DNA of 64,000 nucleotides. It comes from Chryseobacterium binzhouense. Its GTDB lineage: Bacteria > Bacteroidota > Bacteroidia > Flavobacteriales > Weeksellaceae. Below are positions 24,573 to 31,662 of the stretch, piece after piece (position 1 is the first letter of the stretch; each line of letters begins with the position of its first letter). Location: positions 62,001 through 126,000 of the forward strand of contig NZ_VKOG01000001.1 of the NCBI RefSeq assembly GCF_007474545.1. The letters are read 5' to 3'. The notes under the pieces are model-generated. The model saw nothing but the letters and a program-made list of their open reading frames with translations. It was not told the DNA's origin and did not search any database. The position numbers and the translations under genes are program-made.

Positions 24573-25106
24573 CTATCTATTGGAATATATAAGTTTTCCG
24601 TATTCTTTTATGGAAATAAACTTTATTTCTTTTTCAAATTTTATTTTTTCCAGTTGTTTATGCAACTTTTTTGTTCCCTGCACTTTATTAATTGAAGCAT
24701 CAGAAAATTTAAAAATAAAATATTCTTCTACCTTTTCATTACCAGCTTTTACGTTTTGTCCTATAAAATAGTTTTTATCAAAAGTAAATTTATCAAATTG
24801 ATTCTCTGTTATTATTTTCCCTCCTCCTGCATTGTAATTAACGTTTAAATCATTTACTAAACGTCCTTTATCGTTAGATTCTATACATTGGATAGCGTAA
24901 GGATAAACTAACGGATATCTCCACCAATCAAAGATACCAGGATAGGTATAATATTTTTCAGGTACTTTGCCTTTATATTTTGCAGACTCAAACTTTTTCA
25001 GACTATCAACATAAGCATTGTGTGGTTTTGCAGCAGTTATAGGTTCATTTTTCCTATTACATGACAATAGTAAGATTAGACAAAATAATTGTAATATTTT
25101 TTTCAT
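24573..25106 (-). CDS. Hypothetical lipoprotein of the accessory island
   Basis: A 177-residue protein not recognised. The start at 25106 gives a clean lipoprotein signal (MKKILQLFCLILLLSC, lipidated C16); a longer frame from 25133 would place extra residues before it. The mature part is charged and aromatic (KYYTYPGIFDWWRYPLVYPYA) with lysine-rich helices at the end (KKLHKQLEKIKFEKEIKF). It is the last gene of the minus-strand island and is followed by strong hairpins. It could be an accessory or immunity-like factor; that rests on context only. Confidence 0.65.
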   Translation of the reverse strand: MKKILQLFCLILLLSCNRKNEPITAAKPHNAYVDSLKKFESAKYKGKVPEKYYTYPGIFDWWRYPLVYPYAIQCIESNDKGRLVNDLNVNYNAGGGKIITENQFDKFTFDKNYFIGQNVKAGNEKVEEYFIFKFSDASINKVQGTKKLHKQLEKIKFEKEIKFISIKEYGKLIYSNR

Positions 25107-25117
25107 GAACCATAATA

Positions 25118-25546
25118 TTATTTGACTATCCATTTTTTAAATAAGTACCAATTTAATATTCCTAATAAAATACTAATGATTATAAAAAAATCATTTATTT
25201 CTCCCTTATTAAAAATAAAAATTGCCAGCAGATAAATTATCACAGAATATAACATATGTATCCACATTTTATTTTTATATTCTAAAATAATAAGATATAA
25301 AAGCAAAAAAGCCCATATATAAATCATAATTACAAAAGCAAAGAAGTCATAAAAAATAACAATTGCTAAAGAAAATGTACTTTGTTTGATATTATATATT
25401 GTGTAGACTTCTACGTTTGTAAACGAGGTCAGTAAACCGAATAATATTTGCAATATATTTTTTACAATTAAAAATATATACATAATACCAATGAGTATTA
25501 CTGTGTTTTTTAAATGAAACATTAATGGGATTAATTTTTTTATCAC
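25118..25546 (-). CDS. Hypothetical membrane protein of the accessory island
   Basis: A 142-residue, very hydrophobic protein with about four membrane helices. The frame starts with GTG overlapping the stop of the upstream lipoprotein gene (TAGTG). The first codons (MIKKLIPL) closely match the start of the two upstream lipoproteins (MIRKLIPF) at DNA level, then similarity stops. The true start may be the ATG at 25522 (MFHLKNTVIL). I recognise no family. The borrowed start suggests a recombination joint. Confidence 0.6.
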   Translation of the reverse strand: MIKKLIPLMFHLKNTVILIGIMYIFLIVKNILQILFGLLTSFTNVEVYTIYNIKQSTFSLAIVIFYDFFAFVIMIYIWAFLLLYLIILEYKNKMWIHMLYSVIIYLLAIFIFNKGEINDFFIIISILLGILNWYLFKKWIVK

Positions 25547-26010
25547 TACTTGACTTTAATATATCTTAAGTAATCTCCATGTTCTTGACCCTTTAAAGGA
25601 CGAATATAAAGATATAAAGTAAGTGCACTATCTTTTTTGCGAGAATAAATGTTAATTACACCACCGTCAGTCAATTCAGGTGAACTAATGCTAACACCAT
25701 CTTCTCCACTATAATAGTAAAAAAAACTACTCAACATTTCTTTTTTCAATTTCCAAGTTTTAGCATCAACATAATTATTAGCTGTAAAAGTTTTATCTAA
25801 CTTAACATTTAAGGTCAAACTTGTCTGTATTGGAATTCCAAATCTCTTTTTAGAATCTTCATCTAATTCATATATGCCTACAAATTTTTGAAATGGAATA
25901 TCTTTATTATTTAAGATAGGTACAAATTCCTCATTAAATGCTGCTTTCGGACCGTCTTGGCAGTTCGAAAGCAACAATAGAGATAGAAATGGGATTAATT
26001 TTCTTATCAC
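25546..26010 (-). CDS. Small lipoprotein, second tandem paralogue
   Basis: A 154-residue predicted lipoprotein. The first 30 residues (MIRKLIPFLSLLLLSNCQDG onward, C17) are identical to those of the neighbour at 26010-26486, and the C-terminus shares KGQEHGDYLRYIKVK. The middle has diverged strongly. The GTG start overlaps the stop of the upstream paralogue (TAGTG), so translation is coupled. The residue before the lipidated Cys is Asn, unusual for a lipobox. Function unknown; the pattern suits rapidly diversifying immunity-like or inhibitor proteins. Confidence 0.7.
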   Translation of the reverse strand: MIRKLIPFLSLLLLSNCQDGPKAAFNEEFVPILNNKDIPFQKFVGIYELDEDSKKRFGIPIQTSLTLNVKLDKTFTANNYVDAKTWKLKKEMLSSFFYYYSGEDGVSISSPELTDGGVINIYSRKKDSALTLYLYIRPLKGQEHGDYLRYIKVK

Positions 26011-26486
26011 TACTTAACTTTAATATATCTTAAGTAATCTCCATGTTCCTGTCCTTTTATTGGTGGTGTGTAGATATATAAAGCTAATACACTATCTTTT
26101 TTACGGTAGTAGATTTCAAATCCACCACCTCCATTAAAATCTAAATCTCTAGACCTGAAATTTAAAAAAGATTCCTTGAATTTATTTGTATACAGTAACT
26201 TTCCTTCAAGTTTCTTTAATCGTAAACTGTCTGTCTTATAGTCTAAATAATTTTCTGCAACAAATGTAGAATCATTTCTTACAGTCAATAATATACTATC
26301 ATTACAAATGATTTTATATCTTTTCTTAGAATCTTCATCCAACTGATATTTTCCAACTAATTTTTCAAAAGGCAATTCCTTATTGAGGTTTGCTTTGACG
26401 AACTCTTCATTAAATGCTGCTTTCGGACCGTCTTGGCAGTTCGAAAGCAACAATAGAGATAGAAATGGGATTAACTTTCTTATCAT
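26010..26486 (-). CDS. Small lipoprotein, first tandem paralogue
   Basis: A 158-residue predicted lipoprotein (MIRKLIPFLSLLLLSNCQDG, C17) immediately downstream of the large split gene (10-nt gap). ATG start. The mature part has strand-like blocks (GGGGFEIYYRKKDSVLALYIYT). It shares an identical N-terminus and near-identical C-terminus with the next gene. Position after a large exported protein and duplication with a divergent core are what one expects of an immunity gene, but there is no sequence proof. No family recognised. Confidence 0.7.
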   Translation of the reverse strand: MIRKLIPFLSLLLLSNCQDGPKAAFNEEFVKANLNKELPFEKLVGKYQLDEDSKKRYKIICNDSILLTVRNDSTFVAENYLDYKTDSLRLKKLEGKLLYTNKFKESFLNFRSRDLDFNGGGGFEIYYRKKDSVLALYIYTPPIKGQEHGDYLRYIKVK

Positions 26487-26496
26487 TTTTTTATTT

Positions 26497-27888
26497 CTAA
26501 GGTACTGTTATTATTTCATACCATCCAAAAGTTTCCCCAATCGTTCCCCCAAGATGAACACCTTCTCCTCTCGGTTTATCTGGAATAATACTATCATCAA
26601 GCGGATTACCATTGTAATCATTCAATCCTCTTGTTCCTGATTGCCAACCCGTTTTATTTTTTATAACAAATGTAAGTTTATACTGATTATTTCCCAAGGG
26701 TGTTATAGTAATAACCGTTGGATAAGAACCCAGACAAAACTGCATTCCATCTAGTTTTGTAATGGTGTCAACTGTAGCATCAGACCCAAATCCCCATTCG
26801 CCAGTTACGGGTGTTAGCACGCCATTCTGAATGTTATTAATAGCTATCCTTTTTAAGTCTAAAACAGACTTGTCATCTGGAATTCCATTTTTCATTTTAT
26901 GTGCGGAAAGATATCTCATCGGTATAATGTTTGGGCTGGGAATTCCACTTATTGTATAATCGGAGCCTGAAAATCCTATCGTAGGTAAGGTAAAGCCGGT
27001 CGTGTTATTAACAGGAAAATCTCCCAATTCGAATAACCAGCATAGTAAAATATCAGTCCATTTCATATATTTGGGATTGTACTGTATTGGTATTTCGTAT
27101 TGAACTCCAGCTTTAAGATAAGCCAAAAATTCATTTACTTTTTGCAATGAATTAGGATGCTGTGTAAAGTATTGTGAAGCATGCTCGTAGATTATTCTTC
27201 CATATTTAACTGCACTTGCAGCGTTCTGTTTGATTAGGTAAATCATATATTCTTTAGCCAATGTCCATACAGGATTTTGGACATTGACTTGGCTTACCGT
27301 ATTATTTTTTTCTGCTATAAGTATATCTGTAAATGCTAATGCAAATTTATTAGCAAAGGTTACATCGGAAGTATTATTGTAATTAATTCCTTTAAATAAT
27401 ATTTTATTTAAATCTTCCGGATAGTTTGTAAAATGGTTTTTTACACTTGGATTTTCCTGCAAAAAGTTGTGAGCAAATGTTAACATTGGTTGAAACTCCG
27501 CCCAAGTAACATTTTGATTTTCCCAACTAAACTGCGCTGCCCATTTTACGAAATTTTCTCCCTGTTGATTTTGGTTGGCATTGTAATAGGTTTGTAGACC
27601 GTTATAAAATTGTGTGTTAGAATTGAGAAGCGCCTTAACATCTGTGGGAAGACCTCTTACAATCATTGTAAAAGACATAGGTAAGATAGGCTGTGTCGGA
27701 ATGATAACAGGACAGCCTCCTTCACCAATATTACTGTTAGGATCTCCGGGCTGGGTAGCAACACTACAAGGTTCGGGATTGGCGGCAATTTGTACAAGGT
27801 TCACCGCCTCCCCCGTTGCCTGTTCCGCCACCTTCACCTGCCCACCAATCATTTCCACCGGTTTCGTTACCCGTATAGATAAAATCAC
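26497..27888 (-). CDS. C-terminal part of the large exported protein (out of frame with 27764..28561)
   Basis: Up to 463 residues, but probably only those from about 27780 onward (about 427 residues) are authentic. The frame has a GTG but no signal peptide, and its first ~36 codons run through the Gly-rich linker of the upstream gene in the wrong frame. Removing one base near 27781-27790 would join both frames into one lipoprotein of about 687 residues. The core is rich in Asn, Gln, Tyr and helices (for example YNANQNQQGENFVKWAAQF). The end, containing GWQSGTRGLNDYNGNPLDD and TIGETFGWYEII, is strand-like. No known domain recognised. Confidence 0.6.
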   Translation of the reverse strand: MILSIRVTKPVEMIGGQVKVAEQATGEAVNLVQIAANPEPCSVATQPGDPNSNIGEGGCPVIIPTQPILPMSFTMIVRGLPTDVKALLNSNTQFYNGLQTYYNANQNQQGENFVKWAAQFSWENQNVTWAEFQPMLTFAHNFLQENPSVKNHFTNYPEDLNKILFKGINYNNTSDVTFANKFALAFTDILIAEKNNTVSQVNVQNPVWTLAKEYMIYLIKQNAASAVKYGRIIYEHASQYFTQHPNSLQKVNEFLAYLKAGVQYEIPIQYNPKYMKWTDILLCWLFELGDFPVNNTTGFTLPTIGFSGSDYTISGIPSPNIIPMRYLSAHKMKNGIPDDKSVLDLKRIAINNIQNGVLTPVTGEWGFGSDATVDTITKLDGMQFCLGSYPTVITITPLGNNQYKLTFVIKNKTGWQSGTRGLNDYNGNPLDDSIIPDKPRGEGVHLGGTIGETFGWYEIITVP

Positions 27889-28561
27889 ATCTATATACCA
27901 TTGTAGTGTGCCAACCCGGTTTGCGATCTGCGCTACAGTCTCCCCATGATTCTGTGTTCCACATCCCGTGTTGGTTTTCGCTGCATACTGTTACAAAGGT
28001 GTCTTGCTCCTGCCATCCACAGGCTGTCATCCCTTTTGACAATGGATTATATGTTCCCTGAGATAATTCAGTAATAGTTGTTTTATTTTTGGTGTCTACA
28101 AACCCACCGTTTCTCAAAGTTTCTTTTTCCTGTGAACTAAGATTATAGCTCACCAAAAGTTCTTTGTATGTACCGTCAGATAAAGGCGACAATACTAAAT
28201 TTTCTACAGGATCAGTCGGTAAAGCATTTTCTCTTACCAAATTGAATGTGTAGGTATGATAATTGGGACCGTTCTCAATATACAGAACTTCATCTGTGTC
28301 AATTAGTACGCCGTTGTTATAGCTGATTACCTTGCCTTGTATATTGGTTTTAGATAAGCTTTTTAATGCAGTTTCAGCTTTGTCTATTTCTGTGAGAAGT
28401 CTGGCTTTGTGCTTTGCTTCGTTAAGCGAAATTCTTTTGGAAGTGAGTCGTGGCTGTGAGATTGTCTGATTTACCTCTTCGTTGTGAAAGTCTTCCGTCC
28501 TGCAGCTCAGGACTAAAAATGATAATGCAAAAAGCATCAGAAAACTGATTTTTTTCATCAT
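27764..28561 (-). CDS. N-terminal part of the large exported lipoprotein (frameshifted)
   Basis: A 265-residue frame with a lipoprotein signal (MMKKISFLMLFALSFLVLSC, C20). A helical segment rich in Lys/Glu (residues ~40-75) is followed by strand-rich sequence and a Cys/Trp-rich stretch (TACGWQEQDTFVTVCSENQHGMW). A Gly-rich linker (GEGGGTGNGGGGEP) then ends at an early stop. The Gly linker should lead into the next domain, which continues in the +1 frame. This is therefore the N-terminal delivery or anchor part of a split gene. It is preceded by the operator region shared with the divergent HTH gene. Confidence 0.65.
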   Translation of the reverse strand: MMKKISFLMLFALSFLVLSCRTEDFHNEEVNQTISQPRLTSKRISLNEAKHKARLLTEIDKAETALKSLSKTNIQGKVISYNNGVLIDTDEVLYIENGPNYHTYTFNLVRENALPTDPVENLVLSPLSDGTYKELLVSYNLSSQEKETLRNGGFVDTKNKTTITELSQGTYNPLSKGMTACGWQEQDTFVTVCSENQHGMWNTESWGDCSADRKPGWHTTMVYRCDFIYTGNETGGNDWWAGEGGGTGNGGGGEPCTNCRQSRTL

Positions 28562-28610
28562 GGTTTTTATTTATTTTAAAAATTACTTTGCAATGATAAA
28601 ATAAATTTTT

Positions 28611-28618
28611 CAAAGTAC
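28611..28618 (-). promoter_or_regulatory. Weak -7-like box of the large lipoprotein gene
   Basis: The minus strand reads GTACTTTG, one base short of the consensus spacing TAnnTTTG. Its -33 region would overlap the TATTCG repeats at 28631-28660. Confidence 0.35.
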
Positions 28619-28630
28619 TGCGATATTTTT

Positions 28631-28660
28631 TATTCGGGTATATTCGGTTTTAGTCGAATA
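28631..28660. promoter_or_regulatory. Putative operator of the divergent HTH regulator
   Basis: TATTCG occurs at 28631 and 28641 (direct repeat, 10-bp spacing, one helical turn), and CGAATA at 28655-28660 forms an inverted repeat with the second copy. The block lies between the two divergent promoters, next to the -7 box of the HTH gene. Confidence 0.5.
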
Positions 28661-28665
28661 ATTTT

Positions 28666-28673
28666 TACATTTG
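28666..28673 (+). promoter_or_regulatory. -7 promoter box of the HTH regulator
   Basis: TACATTTG, 13 nt before the ATG at 28687 and 5 nt after the putative operator. Confidence 0.5.
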
Positions 28674-28686
28674 TAAAAAATGCTTT

Positions 28687-29085
28687 ATGGTAAAGGAAAA
28701 GTTAATAAAAAAGAGAAACGAAAAAGATTTTACCCAAAAAGATCTGGCAGAATACCTGAACATCAGCCAGACCCAGTACAGCCGTAAAGAGAAAGGAGAG
28801 GTAGAAATCTCGGAAGAAGAATGGGAAAGAATCTCAAAACTGCTGGAAACTGAGGTGGAAGAGATAAAGGAAACTGATGAAAATAAATACACTAACAACT
28901 ATTTTGAAAATACTGTAACAAGCAGTTCATTTGGAAATGTTGGAGGTACTTTTTATTGTAACATTCCCGAGTTTCTTTTAGAAAACCAGAAAGAGCTGAT
29001 CGAAATGCTCAAAAAAGAAAACCGGCAGAAAGATACAGAAATAGAACTTCTGAAAAAGAGAATAGAAGAACTCGAAAAACGATAA
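28687..29085 (+). CDS. XRE-family helix-turn-helix regulator with C-terminal coiled coil
   Basis: A 132-residue DNA-binding protein. Residues ~4-60 form a Cro/CI-type HTH (FTQKDLAEYLNISQTQYSRKE, then ISEEEWERISKLLE). A linker with a Ser/Gly-rich segment follows, and residues ~98-132 form a heptad coiled coil (KKENRQKDTEIELLKKRIEEL) for dimerisation. It is divergent from the large lipoprotein operon with repeats between them, so it probably regulates that operon and itself. It has its own terminator. Confidence 0.85.
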   Translation: MVKEKLIKKRNEKDFTQKDLAEYLNISQTQYSRKEKGEVEISEEEWERISKLLETEVEEIKETDENKYTNNYFENTVTSSSFGNVGGTFYCNIPEFLLENQKELIEMLKKENRQKDTEIELLKKRIEELEKR

Positions 29086-29090
29086 ACAAC

Positions 29091-29117
29091 AATCCCCAAA
29101 GAACATCTTCGGGGATT
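29091..29117 (+). terminator. Intrinsic terminator after the HTH gene
   Basis: AATCCCC...AAGA pairs with TCTT...GGGGATT, followed by TTTTTAG. It also lies just downstream of the convergent M1 peptidase gene. Confidence 0.8.
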
Positions 29118-29127
29118 TTTTAGTAAG

Positions 29128-30969
29128 TTATTTCACCTCAACAAAATTGTCTTCCGGGTTGACATCTGCCATTCGCTGGCTGAAATCTATTCCCAAAACT
29201 TTCAGCTGAGATTTAGGGTAAGGAACTGTCAGGGTATATTCTTTCTGTGTCCACGGCCAGTAATTCAAAGTAATAAAATCACCAAAAGCATCTTTGGTTT
29301 TCCAGGTGCGGGTCATATTTAATGGAATCTGGTAAGTTACTATTTTATTATCTGCAGTAATCACAGAAAAATCAATCGGCATCGGAACCTGACTGTTATT
29401 CACCAAAGTAATCGTTGTAGATTTTGCGTCGTATTTTACACCCTTTATGCCGTAGTCGATGGTTTTTATGGTGTTAATCCAGTAGTGATGAAACCATTTC
29501 AGATCCATCCCGGAAATTTGCTGCGCAATATGAAGAAAATCTCTGTCGGAAGGATGTTTCATGCTCCATTCTTTAAAATATTCAGTCATGATTTTGGCTA
29601 AATTTTCTTCCCCTACGATATATCCTAACTGCACAAGATACAATTCGCCTTTCACATAACTTGCAAAGCTGTACGCCGTTCCGTTATCATGGTGATCTCC
29701 CAGCCAAACTGCGGGTTCTTCAATTCCCCTTTTCACGATATTTCTATAGGCATCCAGTTTTTCAACAAAAGCATTCGGCCGGTTGTCTTTTGGCGGAAAC
29801 AATTCGTGCATTACGATGCTTTCTGCATAACTCGTAAAACCTTCATCCATCCAAGGTCGCATCGGTTCATTGGTAGCCAGCATCTGCTGATACCACGAGT
29901 GTGAACCTTCGTGAATCATTAATCCCATTAAACCTTCCAGACCTTCGGCTTCACCTAAAATCATTGTACACATTCCGTATTCCATTCCACCATCACCGCC
30001 CTGAATAAATGCATAGGAAGGATAGGCATATCTTCCGAACCTGCTGTTCATGATCTGGAAATATTTTGAAACATAAGGTTTTGCTTCAGTCCAGTATTTC
30101 GTTTTATCATTTTTCTGATATACAAAATATACTTTCGGACCTTGTGGAACATCAAAACTTTCTACCGAATAATCTTTATCTGCAGCCCATGCAAAATCAA
30201 GCATATTTTTGGCAGTCCATTTCCATGTTGCTTTGTTTTTGTCTGCTTTAATTTTTGCAGAAGCTTCATATCCTTTCACTTCAGAAGGATTCAAAAGTGT
30301 TCCGCCCGCTCCTATTACATAATCTTTATTAATCTTGATCGTTACATCAAAATCTGCAAACGGTGCATGAAATTCTCTTCCAACATAATCGAACGCTGCC
30401 CATCCGTCGTAATCGTACTCAGAAATTTTAGGGTACCATTGCGTCATCGTCATATCAATGCCTTCCTTGTTATTTCTTCCGCTTCTTCTGATCTGCTGCG
30501 GAATTACGGCGTCCCAATTCATGGTGAAAGTAGTTTTTGAATTCGGTCTGATTGGTTCTGCCAAATATACTTTCATAACGGTTTCCTGAACTTCAAATTT
30601 CAGTTCTTTTCCGTTTTGCTTAATCCAGTGAATATTTTGTGACCCTTCCTGATCCTTGGGAATAGAAGCCAGCCTGGAAATTCCGTCTTTCTGCAATCTT
30701 CCGTCACCATTTTTACCTTGTCCTGCAACTCTTTGATCCATCATAGAATTAGGTTTGAAGGCATTCCAGTATAAATGAAAATATACAACCTTTAACTCAT
30801 CCGGGGAATTGTTGGTGTAGTCTAACGTCTGATTACCGGTGTAGGTAAATTTTTCAGCATTCACATCAATATCCATTTTGTACTTTGCATATTGCTGATA
30901 ATATGCTCCCTGCTGAGCCTGAAACTGCGTAATAATAAATGCAAACAGGATTGCTACTGATCTTTTCAT
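29128..30969 (-). CDS. M1-family zinc metallopeptidase, exported
   Basis: A 613-residue aminopeptidase-type enzyme with a signal peptide (MKRSVAILFAFIITQFQAQ). The zinc motif HEGSH (H353, E354, H357) is followed 18 residues later by E376 in WMDEGFTSYAE, the complete M1 HExxH-x18-E site. Just before it, QGGDGGMEYGMC replaces the usual GxMEN exopeptidase motif with a related GGMEY, so peptide specificity may differ from standard aminopeptidases. The protein has the N-terminal beta domain and a C-terminal strand-rich part. Monocistronic; periplasmic or surface location is expected. Confidence 0.92.
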   Translation of the reverse strand: MKRSVAILFAFIITQFQAQQGAYYQQYAKYKMDIDVNAEKFTYTGNQTLDYTNNSPDELKVVYFHLYWNAFKPNSMMDQRVAGQGKNGDGRLQKDGISRLASIPKDQEGSQNIHWIKQNGKELKFEVQETVMKVYLAEPIRPNSKTTFTMNWDAVIPQQIRRSGRNNKEGIDMTMTQWYPKISEYDYDGWAAFDYVGREFHAPFADFDVTIKINKDYVIGAGGTLLNPSEVKGYEASAKIKADKNKATWKWTAKNMLDFAWAADKDYSVESFDVPQGPKVYFVYQKNDKTKYWTEAKPYVSKYFQIMNSRFGRYAYPSYAFIQGGDGGMEYGMCTMILGEAEGLEGLMGLMIHEGSHSWYQQMLATNEPMRPWMDEGFTSYAESIVMHELFPPKDNRPNAFVEKLDAYRNIVKRGIEEPAVWLGDHHDNGTAYSFASYVKGELYLVQLGYIVGEENLAKIMTEYFKEWSMKHPSDRDFLHIAQQISGMDLKWFHHYWINTIKTIDYGIKGVKYDAKSTTITLVNNSQVPMPIDFSVITADNKIVTYQIPLNMTRTWKTKDAFGDFITLNYWPWTQKEYTLTVPYPKSQLKVLGIDFSQRMADVNPEDNFVEVK

Positions 30970-31084
30970 TGAAGAATTTAATTTGCCTAAAGATAAATAA
31001 ATTTTGAAAGAGACTAAAATTGTATATTACACACATTAGCTATCAAAAAAAGTTTTAAACAAACTTACTCAGATTTACAAATTG

Positions 31085-31555
31085 TTATTTGTTCTTTATC
31101 AGCTTCTTGATTAAACTAATCTGCCCCAAATGATAATAGGCATGCTCAATCATTCCGTCAATATTCCTTAAATAAGTTCCGTACTTTTCATCTACAAAAA
31201 CTTCATTCATTTTAGAATCGGGAATTTTCTCCAGCAAATCTGCAAATTTTTCAGCATCAGTCCAGAATTTATTCAAAAGATTTTCCCACTGCAGCTGAGA
31301 TTCAACAGGAGGAAGATCAAAGCTGTATTTGTCTCTGATTTCCAAATCGCCTCCTTCAAAAACATTGATTAACCCTGCAATATAATAATCAATATGAAAA
31401 GTAAGCATCGCAATTGTATTCAAATCAGCAATTTTCGTTGTTCCCTGTTCCCAGCTTATGTCAGAAAGCTGATCTTTGAAATTTGTATTGGCAATCCATT
31501 TTCCATCAAGGATTACTTCTCTGAATCTTTTGGCTAATTGTAAAGATGTACTCAT
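31085..31555 (-). CDS. DinB-like four-helix protein (DUF1572-type)
   Basis: A 156-residue helical protein. It begins SLQLAKRFREVILDGKWIANTNFKDQL, and histidines in LTFHIDYY near residue 54 and in IEHAYYHLGQISLIKKL near the end form the spaced His triad of DinB-like metal-binding proteins. Members act as metal-dependent thiol transferases or have no known role; specificity cannot be told. Length is typical. Monocistronic. Confidence 0.78.
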   Translation of the reverse strand: MSTSLQLAKRFREVILDGKWIANTNFKDQLSDISWEQGTTKIADLNTIAMLTFHIDYYIAGLINVFEGGDLEIRDKYSFDLPPVESQLQWENLLNKFWTDAEKFADLLEKIPDSKMNEVFVDEKYGTYLRNIDGMIEHAYYHLGQISLIKKLIKNK

Positions 31556-31609
31556 TTTTTTCTTAAAAATAAATCATTTTAGTCTTTTTTAAAAAACCAT
31601 GATATAAAA

Positions 31610-31641
31610 AATCCTTCAGGGCTTTAAAACCTTGAAGGATT
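31610..31641 (-). terminator. Intrinsic terminator after the gene at 31663-33354
   Basis: AATCCTTCA pairs with TGAAGGATT (31610-31618 with 31633-31641), extended by GG/CC inside, with AT-rich flanks giving T residues on the minus strand. Confidence 0.75.
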
Positions 31642-31662
31642 AAACTTTATCTACATTGAAAT

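Noticed and set aside
24573-28561. Insertion sequence or prophage origin of the accessory island
   Set aside because: No transposase, integrase, phage gene or terminal inverted repeats with target duplication were found around it.
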